Of a DNA stretch of 64,000 nt, positions 23,683 to 35,635 are shown piece after piece (the stretch's first letter is position 1; each line of letters begins with the position of its first letter). Source of the stretch: Gymnopilus junonius (lineage: Eukaryota; Basidiomycota; Agaricomycetes; Agaricales; Galerinaceae); the NCBI GenBank assembly GCA_015501075.1, contig JADNYJ010000004.1, positions 558,001 through 622,000 of the forward strand. Reading direction: 5' to 3'. Position numbers and translations under genes: made by a program. Below the pieces are notes generated by a model. That model was not told the DNA's origin, did not search any database, and saw only the letters and a program-made list of their open reading frames with translations.

Positions 23683-26600
23683 CTACGAGTTCGTAACATA
23701 GGAAAGACCAGAATTCACAGAAGCAGGCCTCATCGACGCCCGAGATGACTGAACAGGTCTGTTATCGTCAGGACCATCAGGACCCCAAAAGCCGGATCAA
23801 CATATCCATCAGGGTTATACTTTGAATAAGAGCCCATTGAGCGTAAAGACGACGTCGATTTCTTATGGTGCATCGGAGGCTCAAGGACAAGCCCAGAAGT
23901 AGAAGGTCCAGCATCCGCATTAGCGGGATACGGTGAGAGGCTTGCCTGGCTCGCCATGGCCTGCACAGGTTGAGGCTGAGGTCTCCTTGAAGCGGAAGAC
24001 TTGACGCTCGCAGGCCGTTCAGGGCGTGGGCTGTAAATCTGAGGAGGAGGGGGATTCTGACTCTGATTCTTATACTGCCCGCTACCCAAGGCTGAGGGGG
24101 CACGTGAAGCCCTGGAAGAAGGTCGAGGCGGGGAAGGTTGCGCAAAGGGGTCGGACGGGTCGCTGTTGACGACGTGGAAGCTCTGTCTCGACTTCTTCCC
24201 GGAAGGCGTTGATGATGGAGGGCGGTCTGCAGAGAACGAGGGTACCTCCAAACGAGAGCCGCCCTGAGAACGCAGGGAAGTGACGGACTGCATGGGTGCT
24301 ACGCGTGGACTTGATGTGGCTCCTGGAGGGCGGTAAGAATGGTACGGGCTTAGATGGTTCACCCCTGTGTGGGGCGGTGATTGGCCAAAGTCAGGAACGG
24401 CGCCGGACTAGTTGTGAAAAGGGGAGACAAAATCAGGAACAGCTCAGGCACATTACTATGAGAGAATGGATGCTTACAGGAGGAATGACATCAAAGTTGT
24501 ATGAGGTATCTGGTGTCGTTTTCTCTGAAATACGCGAAGGTTTGCGTGAAAGTCCTGGATATCCCTGCCGACCGCTTAACATGCTGCCACCTGCACTGGC
24601 GTTCTGGAAATGACGTTCATACGCCACACCGGGAGGTGGCAGAGGGACATCGTGCTCGGAGGATTTATGGATGGGGGCCGACGTGACCGTCTTCGATTTT
24701 GAGACTAAAGGCACGTTAGACGGCCAAAGGTGCGGATAAGAAAGAAGGAGAAAAACATACCTCCATAGTAGCGTAAGAAGGTTGCTGGTGCAGAGACGGT
24801 TGCGACTGCCCAAAGTTGGGCTGAGGAATGGGAGTCCTCGACCTCATAGCAGGCATCCCTCCGCCAGCAAGATACCTATCAGCATTAGGCGTATTATTCC
24901 TACTCGACGGGTCCTCTCTGATAGCACTCAAATAACTCTCTTTCTCCCTAACCCTCTTCGCATCTTTCCCATTCCTAACGCTTTGAGCTCCTAGATCAGG
25001 GGTCGCGAGGATATCAAATTGCGACACTCTTGTCGACACAGTAGACATTTTGTCCATTTCGGATGTCGGACGACGTCTGCTACTATAAGCATAGTCTGTG
25101 CTCCTAACCGACGGGGCAGGGAGGCCAGAAGGTTGTTTGCCTTGATACCATGACGAGGCAGGTTGCGTCACAGTGCCATACATGTCGCTCGATCCACCTG
25201 TAGTTGGCGGTTCCGTGGCAGTTGGTGGCTCAGACTGAACAATAGTTGAGGCTGTAACGGGTGGGGGGTCTTCCTCCGGCACAGGATCGATAACAGGTTT
25301 ATTCTTCCTACGGTGACTGAAAGACCGATACCAAGAGAAAGCTTGGTCTTTAGTTTTCTTCAAAGACGGTCTTATATTAGGGAACCTGACACCTTTGGTC
25401 GGTGTAGTGCTACCTTTCGTAGATCTAGGAGGATGAGGCAGGAGTGCAGGTGGTTGGCCACCTTCAAATTGTGGAGGCGTCAACGTGAGTTCACGGTGTT
25501 TCTGTGCAGTGACCCACTGGTCCCTTGGCATGTTGGAGACTATATTTTGCGGAAATAAATTAGAGTTGTACTCCGGGATCTGCGAGGCTGGCGGTAGATC
25601 AACGTTCCAAATCACCACTCCCGGCGACTGCGACCCAGGTAAAACAGAACGAGGTCGCGATGGTGGCCTCTGTTGGGGAGGTCTTTCATCAGGCTGTTGT
25701 GAAAAATACGATTGTGGTTGGCGTTCCGCTTGAGGTGACTGGAGTGTTCGAGATCGAGGCTGAAGGGGAGGGAATTCAGGAAGTTGAGATAGTGGAGGTT
25801 GCGCTTGCGAAGGGCGAAATTGTTGAGAAGATGGACGTGGTGGGACAGAATCTGAAGGAGGTCGGAAAGTATGCATGGACGTATCCTGAGATTGGGGTCG
25901 AGAAGGAATACGTTCGTCTGGTAAATTTCTGAGATGAAGCTGCGAAGGGCTATCAGGACTCGATTCAATATCGTCGAATCTTTCAGGAGATGGTTGAGAG
26001 GGAATCTGAACCCTTTCCGGCATTGGTCGAACTGATCGACCTGACTCTACTTCGTCTTCAGGATAGGCTCTTTCTTTGCCCTTGCCCTTGTCGACGCTGC
26101 TTATTGTAGCTTGAACGGGGATAGTCCGAGGGCGAGCCTTTCTCCTGGCAGCAATTATTTCGCGTTCAATGCGCGCATGTTCAAAGCCAGCTTCGAAACC
26201 AAGTCGCCTTCCTTCTTCGCGAGCTGCAAGCACAAGATGTTCTTCATGAAGTTTCCTTGCTTTTGCCCTGGCACGGGCAGCAGCGGCCTCAGCATCGTCT
26301 CTTTGCCTTTCAACGCTCCTGACTGCCGCCTGGCTCCTAGCGATCTCCTGTTCTGCATTCTGAAGTTGATATTGGAAAAGTCGGATCTCTTGTTTTGCTT
26401 TCTCAGCTTCCCTGTCTGATAAAAGTTTATTGTCCCTGAGCTCTACGAAACGTTGCTGGACCTCATGGTTTGCTCTTTGAAGTTCTTTGGCTCGTTTAGC
26501 CTCTGAAATCGCATGTTTCTCGACAGTCTTTAAGATCTGTCGCAATCTCAGAACTTCTTCAGTAGGATCTTTCCGAGAGATATCGACATCCAGGAGCTGG

Positions 26601-26943
26601 GACAATGCGCTAGGCCGTGCAACTTCTAGTTCCCTCTGCCGCCGTTTTCCTTTACTTCTTTTGCGAATCTGAGTCCCTGGATCGATGGCTCCATTCGAAA
26701 GGTCTGTGGGAGAATCAGAATGGGGCACTGATCGCAAAGATGAGTGCGAAAGCAAGGCAGATCTTGGTGACATTGCCGTTTGTGCGTTTCGCTCTTTCGC
26801 GAGGGCTTCGACTACAAAAGCACGATCGGCCTCTCTACAAAAGAAGTAACTTAGTGTAGCCCTGAGCATAGTACGACGTAAATGAGTCAGACTTACTTGT
26901 CTGGACTTGACTCATCTGTCGTCGGTGATGGGGTCGAGCTCAT
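23683..26943 (-). CDS. coiled-coil, Ser/Pro-rich cytoplasmic protein (one 1-bp break)
   Basis: Not recognised as a named family. Four exons on the minus strand (26943-26897, 26834-24761, 24690-24478, 24407-23683) encode 1,019 residues if one T is restored in the TTTTGGGG context at 23783-23790; otherwise the frame stops at 23730. The restored tail is Ser/Arg/Pro-rich and fits the upstream composition. After a short acidic start, residues about 95-245 form a long coiled coil rich in E, K, R, A and Q (for example EEVLRLRQILKTVEKHA). The rest is disordered, with dozens of S-P and P-P sites and a few basic patches. The layout suggests a scaffold or cytoskeleton-associated protein regulated by phosphorylation; that is inference only. 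The small first exon was chosen because it joins in phase and begins with ATG. Confidence 0.75.
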
Positions 26944-27581
26944 CTTCCCCCGCTAGACTTGACGCTAGAATTTCCATCAAGATGTCAACAACATTTCCAA
27001 ACATTTTACGGTACCAAATAAACGTACCTGGCGTCGGCCCCTGCCAGACGGCACAAAATCAGAGCAAGGGAAGGTTCCAGAGCAGCCTCAGCAGGCCGCT
27101 GTGAAAGTTCAGTTTCAACATCAACCACGACGCTTTGCCGGCGCTTGCGGGCCTCGAGGCCGCCGGCCTAAAAATAGGTTCGGAAACATTTCCTGGTGTT
27201 ATCAAACTGCGCATGCTCAGACTCCGAGCAGATTATGTTCATTGTCGCACCATGCTTTGCTCTTCTGAGCGAATAAATGGACAGTGAGCAAGTTTAGAAC
27301 AGGTGTTGAAACACGAACGCATATTTGAGGGGCCGTATAATATATTGGTTAGCTTCTAGCTTTACAACGCGAACAGTACAAGAACAACCAAGTTAATCAT
27401 AAGAGTAGAGTACACAAGAATGAGTTGAAGGCTACAACAAAGTGGTAAGTGTACAATACATAACTTAATAAAAGAATGATAAGACCGTTATGTATCGGGT
27501 CCAGAGAAAAAGAGTGTGAGAGCTGTGGATATCAACAAAAAGTACAAGCAGGAGAGTAATTGGGTATTTTGGAGTCCAAGA
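26944..27581. other. intergenic between two minus-strand genes
   Basis: It contains the presumed promoter of the coiled-coil gene (upstream of 26943) and the 3' end of the gene at 27582-28431. No coding region is supported. Confidence 0.5.
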
Positions 27582-28431
27582 TTATTGCGGGGCTGTGCGT
27601 AGAGGACGAAGAAATGAAGGTGACCACATTTTCTGAAACGAAAACACACGTCAGCTCTGGACTTGTACCTCCGTATCTTGACAACCACGTACCTCGTCCC
27701 ATCGCTCATTATTAATATCACCCGCAGCATGATTAACGGACTCCAACGGGTCTAACGGGACATCAGGTCCAAGACCGAATGAGAACGACCTCGGTGTCCA
27801 TATAGGAACAGGCATTTCATCGGCTGCAGGGGAATAAAGCAATGATGCTGATAAAGCGATTCCGGTTTCGTTTCCGCGCAACGAATTGAATGCTTTTGGG
27901 TCCAGGAAGAGCATCTTGCCTTCTTTGGTTTAATGTTTTGACTCTCGAGGCCATTGCCAGTGTCAGCCGGAGTAACGGGGTAGCTGGCGCTGGACACTGA
28001 TGAACTGGAACCAGAGTCCTCTCCTCTTTGTCTCTCCGATTCGACATCAATGAAGAACGTCGAGTAGGAGAGAATTCAAAAGCGGGAGTGGAGAATTGGG
28101 AGCGGTAGAAGGAGCTTTCCGATGTAATGAGCAGGGTTTGAACTCCGTCTTCATCAATGATCACATTAGAGACGGGCGGGTCGTCCCAATCTTCAAAGAC
28201 AGACTTCAAAAGCGTTTCGGAATTATCGCTCAAACCATGGCGGGAGTCCCAGGACAGGAAACCTGGGGAGGTGAGTGGGCTGCTTGTCGCAAATTCATCG
28301 CTTCGTTGAACCTAGATAAGCAAATTATCAGTCGAAAACTCTGAATCATGATTTCGCAGCCGACGCACATTCTCGAGATCCTCCTGTACATCCCAGCTGT
28401 AGCTCGCGAGTGGGCTCAACGGAAGCCGCAT
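27582..28431 (-). CDS. unrecognised Ser-rich protein (two 1-bp breaks)
   Basis: Three exons on the minus strand are proposed: 28431-28369, 28311-27693 and 27632-27582. Exon 2 as given switches frame twice, near 28022 and near 27930. Adding one base at each point makes exon 2 exactly 207 codons, and the whole protein 244 residues with closed phases. Features are an acidic stretch (FEDWDDPPVSNVIIDEDG), a poly-Ser segment and a folded-looking C-terminal part (MLFLDPKAFNSLRGNE, then P-I-W-T-P-R). No signal peptide or membrane segment is seen. The start could lie further upstream: an ATG at 28529 would join after one more restored base and add about 30 residues. I do not recognise the family. Confidence 0.55.
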
Positions 28432-29204
28432 ATTTGTCGACCTTTTCGTGAAACCATCAGGTCTCGTCACTGGAAGTGAAGGTTGGCTGGCAACTGGGGA
28501 AGAAGGAGCGATAGCGTAGATCCAGGCATCGTTAAAATCAAGAATGTGTCAGGTTTTAAAGAACGAAGGGTGAATAAGTAGAGAAGTGCAAAGACTTTCG
28601 GAGGTCTGTGAAGCACCCAAACTTTTCAAAAGTAAGCAAGCAAGAAAGAGAAAACACGGTCGCGCTCAAGGTTGAGAAATTTGACTGGTCGTTTGATGAA
28701 ACCATTTTATACCCACTTCCCACTACTGTCCATGCATCTAAAAAAAGGTCTGAGCGGGATCTATTCTAGGGAAATGTATAGATTTGGGGGACACATCAAA
28801 GTGCTGTGTTGGTCGTCACAAGCTCCTTGCTCCAGAAAAGTAAAGTGTTTTAGCTTTGTTGCTTTGCATCAAAGCCCAGGATCTCGCCCTGCACGGTTGA
28901 TAGATTTCGGTGGTGAACGATGATGGGGAACCATCTCGCACTTACCCGTTCATCAGTTAAAGCAATGTTCAAGCTGCATAACGCGGTCTCCGCCGCCCGA
29001 CCAGAACGTGTGATTTTAATGAAGAGCGAGGAGTAGCCGTCGGGTCCGTGGATAATTAAGGTCAGATTACCAGCAGCGGGACTACACCCGCGTTTCGAGT
29101 GGGATTTTCTTTAGAGGAGAGAAATGATACATCAACAAAATTCGAGAAGAAGCATGATGATAAAGACCGACCACCGCACAACTTGACGGAAAAATATTCC
29201 CTTG
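28432..29204. other. intergenic, nothing firmly supported
   Basis: It includes the possible N-terminal extension of the preceding gene (to 28529). No other open frame has a domain or splice pattern I can defend. Confidence 0.45.
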
Positions 29205-29891
29205 TCAAGTACGTCTGTGCGAGGGCCACTTCCGAATTATAACTTGGTTTCGACCCAGTGTCAAGCCACTAAAAGCCTCAGCCATACGAATAACCTCGTC
29301 CAGAGCTTTATTAGCATTATTATGCGACTGTTCCTCTTCCTGCTTTTTTCTGATTGCCTTGAGTTCTTTAGGTGCCACAGCCGTCCTCTTCCGTTGGGCA
29401 GAACTGTCCCATTTCGGAAGGCGGTGTAATTTTCCAATGATGCGGTCTCTTTCGTACATGATCATGAACCCGAGGTTCCGTGTAACCTTGTGTGGTAGTC
29501 CTCGAGACCGAGCAGAGGTGTACAGCAACTTCAGTGTACCATCCACTGTGCAGAAGTTATGTAGAACGGAGAACGTCAGAAACAGAAACAGAAAAACGTG
29601 AATGCCAATAACAGCCACATAAAAGCAAAGACCAGAGTGAGGTTACTACATACAGCGCTTGTTCCAATCTCTCAACCAGCGTTCCCTTGCCCGTATCCAC
29701 TCAGGCGACGCATCATCTGGTCTATCCTGAAGTTCATGCGTAACCTGCGCGCCTGCATCGAACATAGGTCGCCATCGCTCCCTCAAATTTCTTTTAGCTT
29801 GTGAATGATGAAGAACTGCCGCAGAAGCTGTGCGAAGGAAAAGACGATAATGGCTTCGGAAAGTCGGCGGAAGAGATTTCTGAATGTTCAT
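29205..29891 (-). CDS. LYR-motif-like small protein, probably mitochondrial
   Basis: Two exons on the minus strand (29891-29654 and 29545-29205) encode 192 residues; the intron begins GTATGT. The N-terminus resembles LYR-motif proteins: an F-R-x-H-Y-R-L-F-L-R core near residue 11, followed by a basic helix (RNLRERWRPMF). LYR proteins bind the acyl carrier protein and help assemble respiratory or Fe-S enzymes in mitochondria. Here the first motif residue is His rather than Leu, as also occurs in some Cup1-like fungal members, so the call is tentative. The second half is basic and helical (MIMYERDRIIGKLHRLPKW) with a long K/E/Q-rich stretch. No frame repair is needed. Confidence 0.6.
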
Positions 29892-30405
29892 AATGAACAG
29901 AAGAAGAAATGAGCAGAACTAAGAAATGTTCAACACCGGTTCAAATGGTGACAACGGACAGTTAATTTTTACCCACGATGCGTGCAACGAACGGAACGCG
30001 TACATAACGGTTAAAGAGGATCCACAACCTTCTCCGCATCCCTCTAGATGCCGGTCTAAATTCGACCAACGTTTCATCTTCAGGGAGGACAGAGAATCAA
30101 GCTTCCAGAGCAACTGCACATATCGAATTGCATACACATGAATAGAGTGCAGGATAAGATGTAGCTAAAACAAAGGACGACATGAAAAATCGTGAGGTAA
30201 TTAAGAGATACAGAGGCCGCATCAGCTCCCAATCAGTTCCCTCCTCAAGAAACTGTTGGTCCAAGCGTGCGGGGCTTCATGTTATGCATTGCGGCCCTTT
30301 CTCTTCTTTTCAATCGTCGCGACGTTCCTTCCACCTTTTTCCCAACCTCATTACGTGACACTGATCCATCGAGAAGCTCTGACCGGGGCACAAAGCAAAT
30401 GACGC
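29892..30405. other. intergenic, nothing recognised
   Basis: It lies between the L10a stop and the LYR-like start, both on the minus strand, and presumably contains the LYR-like promoter. No gene is supported. Confidence 0.5.
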
Positions 30406-31339
30406 TTAGTAGAGACGAACGGGCTTGCCCATAGTGGTCTTAATGTGGAGGGACTTGACGTTTTGCCAGTTCTTCTTGAGGAGCGAGACGAGGAAGTTGA
30501 TGCCTGCGGAAAGATATCATCAGCATCTTTCCTCTTGACATGAATATCCGAAAAGACATACTCAGCATGACGTTACCAAGGACTTGATCATCAGTCATCT
30601 GGACGTGACCTACGGCAACACCCAAGCAGAGGACCTTCTTGAGCTGGAATTTGATAGTGGAGCGAACTTCGGTGAGCTTGCTGTTGAGGTCCTCAGCGTG
30701 GGAAACGGGAGTGGGGAATTTGCCAGCTGAATTAGAGCACGTCAACCTATAAAGTGGGAATGTATAGATGAAACGAACCCTTAGAGAGACCAGGACCAAG
30801 GAGACGGGGGATCTGCTTGATGAGAGTCTCAGAGGAAAGGAAAGCATCGTATTTCTTAGCCAGCTTCTTGACGAGCTTCTTGTTTTTGTTGAGCCTAGTA
30901 AGAAGCAAATAAGTCTGACGAGTAATTTAGGTACGCGAAGATCACTCACTTCTTCAAGTCGTCAACGGACATGTATTCAAGCTCAATTTGCTTGGCACGA
31001 TCGATGTCGGCGGCATCGGCGAGAATGCAAATGGACATACGAGGGCGAGGAACGTTGGGAAGTCTAGTATAAACACATTAGAACTTGCAGACAAATGCCT
31101 GATTAGATAACGACATACTTGACGGTTCCAGAGAAACGCTTATCCCTCTGAGGGTCGTAGTTCTTGAGACCGATCTGGAGCTCAATGGTCTCGACGAAGT
31201 TGCGCTTCTTCTCGCCGTTGGCCTCGGCAAGGAGATCCTTAATGGAGCCCCGCACGCTTGACACTGAAAGCTTGCTGCTACAAGAGGGAAAATAACGTTA
31301 GAAAGCGCCGGGCACGATGAGCTCAAAGACATACCTCAT
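30406..31339 (-). CDS. 60S ribosomal protein uL1 (L10a)
   Basis: This is the large-subunit ribosomal protein that forms the L1 stalk and helps release deacylated tRNA from the E site. Six exons on the minus strand are visible: 31339-31335, 31277-31119, 31063-30950, 30894-30779, 30726-30562 and 30503-30406. The first exon is only five bases (ATGAG), a common arrangement in fungal ribosomal protein genes. The product is 218 residues, matching the family. Diagnostic stretches are [31 protein letters not shown] and the ending [10 protein letters not shown]. The donor of intron 4 is GTTCGT, an unusual but usable variant. The coding sequence is intact. Confidence 0.97.
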
Positions 31340-31749
31340 GCTTGATGATTTTGAGGAGGTTGGTGGCGGTGGTGGTTATCGACGGCGACCTTCAATTAGT
31401 CGACATCCAAATTCCTGTGACTTGAGGAAATGTGACATGTGGCGGGAGGTACTATACAGCTGTGACATGTTACCAACCGTATCTTATCTTATCTTCAGAG
31501 ACAGCTTTCATCCTTGTCTCATCCACATTCTTTTTCCGTTGAAACACGAACGATTTTCGATGTTATGCAACTTCTCTCAGCGCCTGAAAAATTATGCAGG
31601 TCGATATTCGAGCCTTTCAGTCATGCATAAATTAATCTAGCCTACGAGTCCGAAGTCGCTATACGCTATTGAGCAAAAACAAAACTCATGCTAGTGACAG
31701 ATCTTTCAAGAGCAATTTCCTCGAGACCCAACAAGTGTTCTGCTAGCAT
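31340..31749. other. promoter region of the uL1 gene
   Basis: About 400 bp upstream of the minus-strand uL1 start and downstream of the next minus-strand gene. It has no supported coding region. Confidence 0.5.
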
Positions 31750-32197
31750 CTATATATCGCGTGCTGCGTCGGAAGACAGGACGTGAGGCCTATCGCCAAC
31801 CTAACGGTGCATGCGTCATTGGTCTCGTCAGCATACAATTGAACGACTTCTTACCTTATTGTTCTTCACTTCTAATACCACTAAGCGACCAACTGCAAAG
31901 TTTATTTTCTCTCTTCGGACAAAACACATCCATCTTTCAGGTTCAGCTTGCTTTCTTTTCATGAGGGCCGCCTGTTCTTGCAATTCCTTAGGGAATACTG
32001 GGGTGTCTGTGAAGGACTCTGCAACCATGCGAGGAGCTGAAAGCGTCTGTAAAGGATCGAGCGCGTCAGCACAACTTATGAGGCCAGGATCTAACATCTG
32101 TCTTCGACTGACATACCTTTCTCAATGCGGGAGCCATCGTCTTTCTCGTTCTCCTCGTCTCTTGTTCTAGCAGAGGTTCAAACCTTGTGTGGCTCAT
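31750..32197 (-). CDS. small basic protein, unrecognised
   Basis: Three exons on the minus strand (32197-32117, 32046-31855, 31800-31750) encode 107 residues; both introns have good GT..AG ends and the phases close. The protein is basic, with a segment RRTRKTMAPALRK near the start, an acidic-polar middle (SFTDTPVFPKELQEQAA) and a hydrophobic strand-like stretch (AVGRLVVLEV). There is no obvious signal peptide or full membrane helix. I do not recognise it. The third exon is the least certain part: without the last splice the frame would stop at 31828. Confidence 0.5.
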
Positions 32198-32851
32198 GGC
32201 GTGTTCTTTCCTGAGGGTTATAATAGGGATCCAGCGTTCTTACGGAGGGTTTTATAGTTGTACAAAGGCAGGGTGTCTTGACCTTTGACACGAGGCTAGG
32301 GGCCACGCCGTTACTGTGCTTTCGCAGGGCCCGCACTATCACAAATACCAGCTTCTAACCATGAATATCACTTGGCCCACTCTCACAGCTTACATCATTT
32401 CATCCCTGGCCCCGTTATGACGAAAACACGGAGCTCATTGTGCGAGAAGAAGCTGATTTTCAAAGTTGGCCCAAGATCAAAAATAGGTATCCCCGACTTG
32501 TGCCACTTAAAATGAACATTGTTTCCGTTCCCCGATATTGTTTCGGCGCCTGCAGCTAAGGGCCCTCTGAACATGTATATAACGCACGCTGGAATCTTCG
32601 GAAGGTCCTTTAATTCATTCATCCTCGCACCGGTACACCATCTCTCGCGCATTGTACTTGCCCCCGCAGAGCATTCACTCGATCAAATATGTGCACACCG
32701 AAGCCATCTACTGAGTCTCTTTTCCTCGCTTCAATAGAATCTCAACGCTTCGATCCCCAGTTGAAAATTCAAGTACGTTTATTCCCAATACTGCTAATCT
32801 CCTTGTTCCTCCGGCTAAACATATTCATAGACGGCTTCTCCACCCCCTACA

Positions 32852-33487
32852 GTGACTAAAAACGAGGCTCCAAAATGCCACATTCCTAGTCATCCAAACA
32901 GACTGATAAAAAAGAAGTCATCTACAATCGTTTGCCCCCTTCTACGTCTTCAAGGACATGTCGAGATCCCGACCACCGTCGTACGCTCTGAAAAAACTCC
33001 TCTTCTCAACCCAGATAAGACCAAGACCGAGACTCCCAATTCTCGGTGCGAGGACAATGGTCGCATCGCCCAGCCTACCTCTGACGATCAAGCTGGATAT
33101 CATTCTTCCAGTGATTGCTGCATCCCACCCATAGGCGACATATTCAAGAGAAAGGGACATATACATACAATCGATGTCTACGAAAAGAAAGAAGGAGAGA
33201 CAACCCGCACTGTCGTCCGTCCTTTCAAGTCAATAGCCAACCGTGCAACTTCACCCGCAAGAGAGGCCTTCCGTCAACTCGACTGCTCATGTGGCACTAA
33301 TGCCTTCGAAGAAGAGCTTGATTTCGCTCAAGTTCAGAGAAAAAAGAGGCTGCCTGCAGATGCATCAGAGTTCATTATACGTGTCGAGACGAAATTAGAG
33401 AGGTCCGTCACTCAGGCCATGCTCGACGAAAGAGGAAATGTTTCTCAAGTTGATATGGCTTCTGGACGCGTCGAACTACGCGAGTAA
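32852..33487 (+). CDS. unrecognised ORF, 5' end unresolved
   Basis: An open frame of about 211 codons begins right after a CTACAG acceptor at 32846-32851 and ends in TAA at 33487. Its first codon is only GTG, and the next in-frame ATG lies far downstream, so a coding exon upstream is likely but I could not find it. A donor-like GTACGT at 32773 is a candidate. The protein is polar, with several Cys (C-C-I-P-P, C-S-C-G-T), basic patches and a C-terminal part (FIIRVETKLERSVTQAM) that looks helical. No family is recognised. Confidence 0.45.
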   Translation: MTKNEAPKCHIPSHPNRLIKKKSSTIVCPLLRLQGHVEIPTTVVRSEKTPLLNPDKTKTETPNSRCEDNGRIAQPTSDDQAGYHSSSDCCIPPIGDIFKRKGHIHTIDVYEKKEGETTRTVVRPFKSIANRATSPAREAFRQLDCSCGTNAFEEELDFAQVQRKKRLPADASEFIIRVETKLERSVTQAMLDERGNVSQVDMASGRVELRE

Positions 33488-34429
33488 TTTTATTTGTTAC
33501 GTTGTTCAGTGAGGCTTGCTTTTCCTAATCGTACATACCATACATCTCGTAGTCTTAATTGCCTAGCGTTCTTTGTAGAATATTTAATTCTCCTAATTTT
33601 GGATTCAAACATACTACTGTACCATAACTTTCATGCTTTATTTGCGGTTTATGATGCACCTTCAATCCAATGTAGATTCGACAATGGCTATTGCAGCGTC
33701 ATCATCCGACCCGAAACGTTCCCAGAATAGCCCATGGGAGTTATGGACAAAATAATAATACCTTGTTGTCGTTGAATTCATAAAAACGCACGCGCCCACT
33801 GTTTGATCAAGAGTCATGATCATGAGCTTGAGTCTGCCAGTTTGGCCTATTGCGCGCGCCAGGAGTTGCTGCGCTCTTCCAATTGAAAGATAAAAATGTG
33901 AGTAACAGTCCGTTGAATTCCTCGGATTTGCAGCAAACACCAGGCAGCGCTCGATGTCTGATTGCGAAGCATTTGACAGCCGGATAGTCTCCGAGTCCGA
34001 TGCGGTGATACGAAATCACAATTGGACAAAGGTGATTCATTGAGGAAAGGGAATTTCGCTATGCTTGCTAATATGAGCGCTCGTTCTCATAGTCTAAGCT
34101 TGAGTATTCTCATTCCAACCTCAATTTTATAGCGTAACAGACTTATAATCCACTTACGAGTTTCCAGGCATACTTCCGACATTCTGTTCTGAATGGAGGT
34201 AGAACGCCTCGGTGAGAATATAAAGGCCTAATTAGAAGTTAAGGGCAAGTAAAGCTGCGGAAATGTCGCCAATATCTGCTTCCCATCAAAACTAATAGAA
34301 TCCAATGAGGGCTGTGCAGCGCGTCCTCCAGCCTTCGACTCGGAGTCATTCTTTCGTTCGGTCCTTCATCTCGGCCTTTTGCACGGACGAGCGCCAAGTC
34401 TCCGTCCTCGTCAAGGACGACCAGGAGCC
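33488..34429. other. intergenic with a TATA-like element
   Basis: No gene is supported. A TATAAA element at 34219-34224 lies about 205 bp before the ATG at 34430 and may serve that gene. A CT-rich leader (about 34320-34380) follows it. Confidence 0.45.
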
Positions 34430-35080
34430 ATGATCATCACCGAGGTCGTTCCTCCAGTCGACAACTCCGATGCAGCCTCCACAACGAATACCCTGGTCGC
34501 GAAAGAGCCGGAGAGGATGCCGCATTTCTTCTCCAAGCTCACCTACGCATCTTTAGCTATATCCCTCATTCCTTTCGTCTTCTCCCTCATCGTCGTAACA
34601 GTATCCCGAATAAATTCAGTCCCGACCATCCTCGCCTATGTGTTAGCTACGCCCTTTCACGTCGGAGCACTACTAATAGTGTGGCAACATTCGCGTCAAC
34701 TCGAAATGCAACTCCCATTCAAAGCAACGTCATGGAGGAGTATAGCATACATGGTTTTCCTGGCCGGCATGTGGACCTTTTCTATGATCAGTTGCGCCAT
34801 AGGTGCCAATACATTCCACAATATGAAAGATTGCTCGCAGACAATTCAGACGACCAACGGAAGTTCGCAAGAGGAAAATTGCTATCCGGCTAAGGGTGCT
34901 CGCCACATTGGGACTGCCTTGGTTATTTCTACATTACTTTCAGCATTGGAATTCATCGTATTTTCAACACTGGCGATATCATCCTACCGGGCACGACCGC
35001 GTAATGAAAATACGGAAACCAGTCCCACCGAGTCCATCGGGATGGAACCGATATCAATCACTAAAGTCCTGTCCCCATAA
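34430..35080 (+). CDS. four-transmembrane-helix protein, unknown
   Basis: A single-exon gene of 216 residues. Upstream in-frame codons lack an ATG, so 34430 is the start. Four hydrophobic segments are visible at about residues 42-62 (LIPFVFSLIVVTV), 68-88 (ILAYVLATPFHVGALLIVW), 105-127 (YMVFLAGMWTFSMISCAIGA) and 162-185 (ALVISTLLSALEFIVFSTLA). The N- and C-termini are polar and probably cytosolic. The loop before helix 4 has two Cys that could pair. The spacing resembles MARVEL-type tetraspanning proteins, but I see no decisive motif. The frame is intact. Confidence 0.75.
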   Translation: MIITEVVPPVDNSDAASTTNTLVAKEPERMPHFFSKLTYASLAISLIPFVFSLIVVTVSRINSVPTILAYVLATPFHVGALLIVWQHSRQLEMQLPFKATSWRSIAYMVFLAGMWTFSMISCAIGANTFHNMKDCSQTIQTTNGSSQEENCYPAKGARHIGTALVISTLLSALEFIVFSTLAISSYRARPRNENTETSPTESIGMEPISITKVLSP

Positions 35081-35635
35081 TCACTTGAGATACGAAGTAT
35101 AACCTGGTTTGAGAGGTACATCGCCTCTGATTTTAGAGCCATTTATTTATCTAATGTCCTTCTGAAGTATAGATATATCTTAGGCGCCTTTACAAAAGAT
35201 GAACCAGAACATGCTTCAAGTCTGCTACATATCGTCTTTACTTTATATGGGCAAGGATCTAGCCATAACTTTTATTTTTGGGCATTAGGATTGCATTTTC
35301 CAATGGGCCACCGTAATTTATTTCCTTTGATAAATTCGTTCCGAATGTGTATAATCCAAGGTTGACATTTGTATATTATGTATAGGATGACCATCTACAA
35401 TACAGCAGGTTTCTTAGGGATATAAATTTTCAACGTTACCAATGCGTCATTTTAATCGTCGATGCCACTCACTATCCTGAGTCAGCCTACAACAGCACTT
35501 CGGGGAGCGCTCCCTCGATCAGACGGAACGTAGTTGTTGAATACAGTACAAGGAGTGGAAGGGCCTAAATCGAAACAGAGCAAGTCAAGTCCCGGATGGA
35601 CTCCACATTTCTACAGTGGCATTACTGGGTAAAAT
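35081..35635. other. convergent 3' intergenic region
   Basis: It separates the four-helix protein gene (+) from the BTB gene (-). It is AT-rich and no gene is supported. Confidence 0.5.
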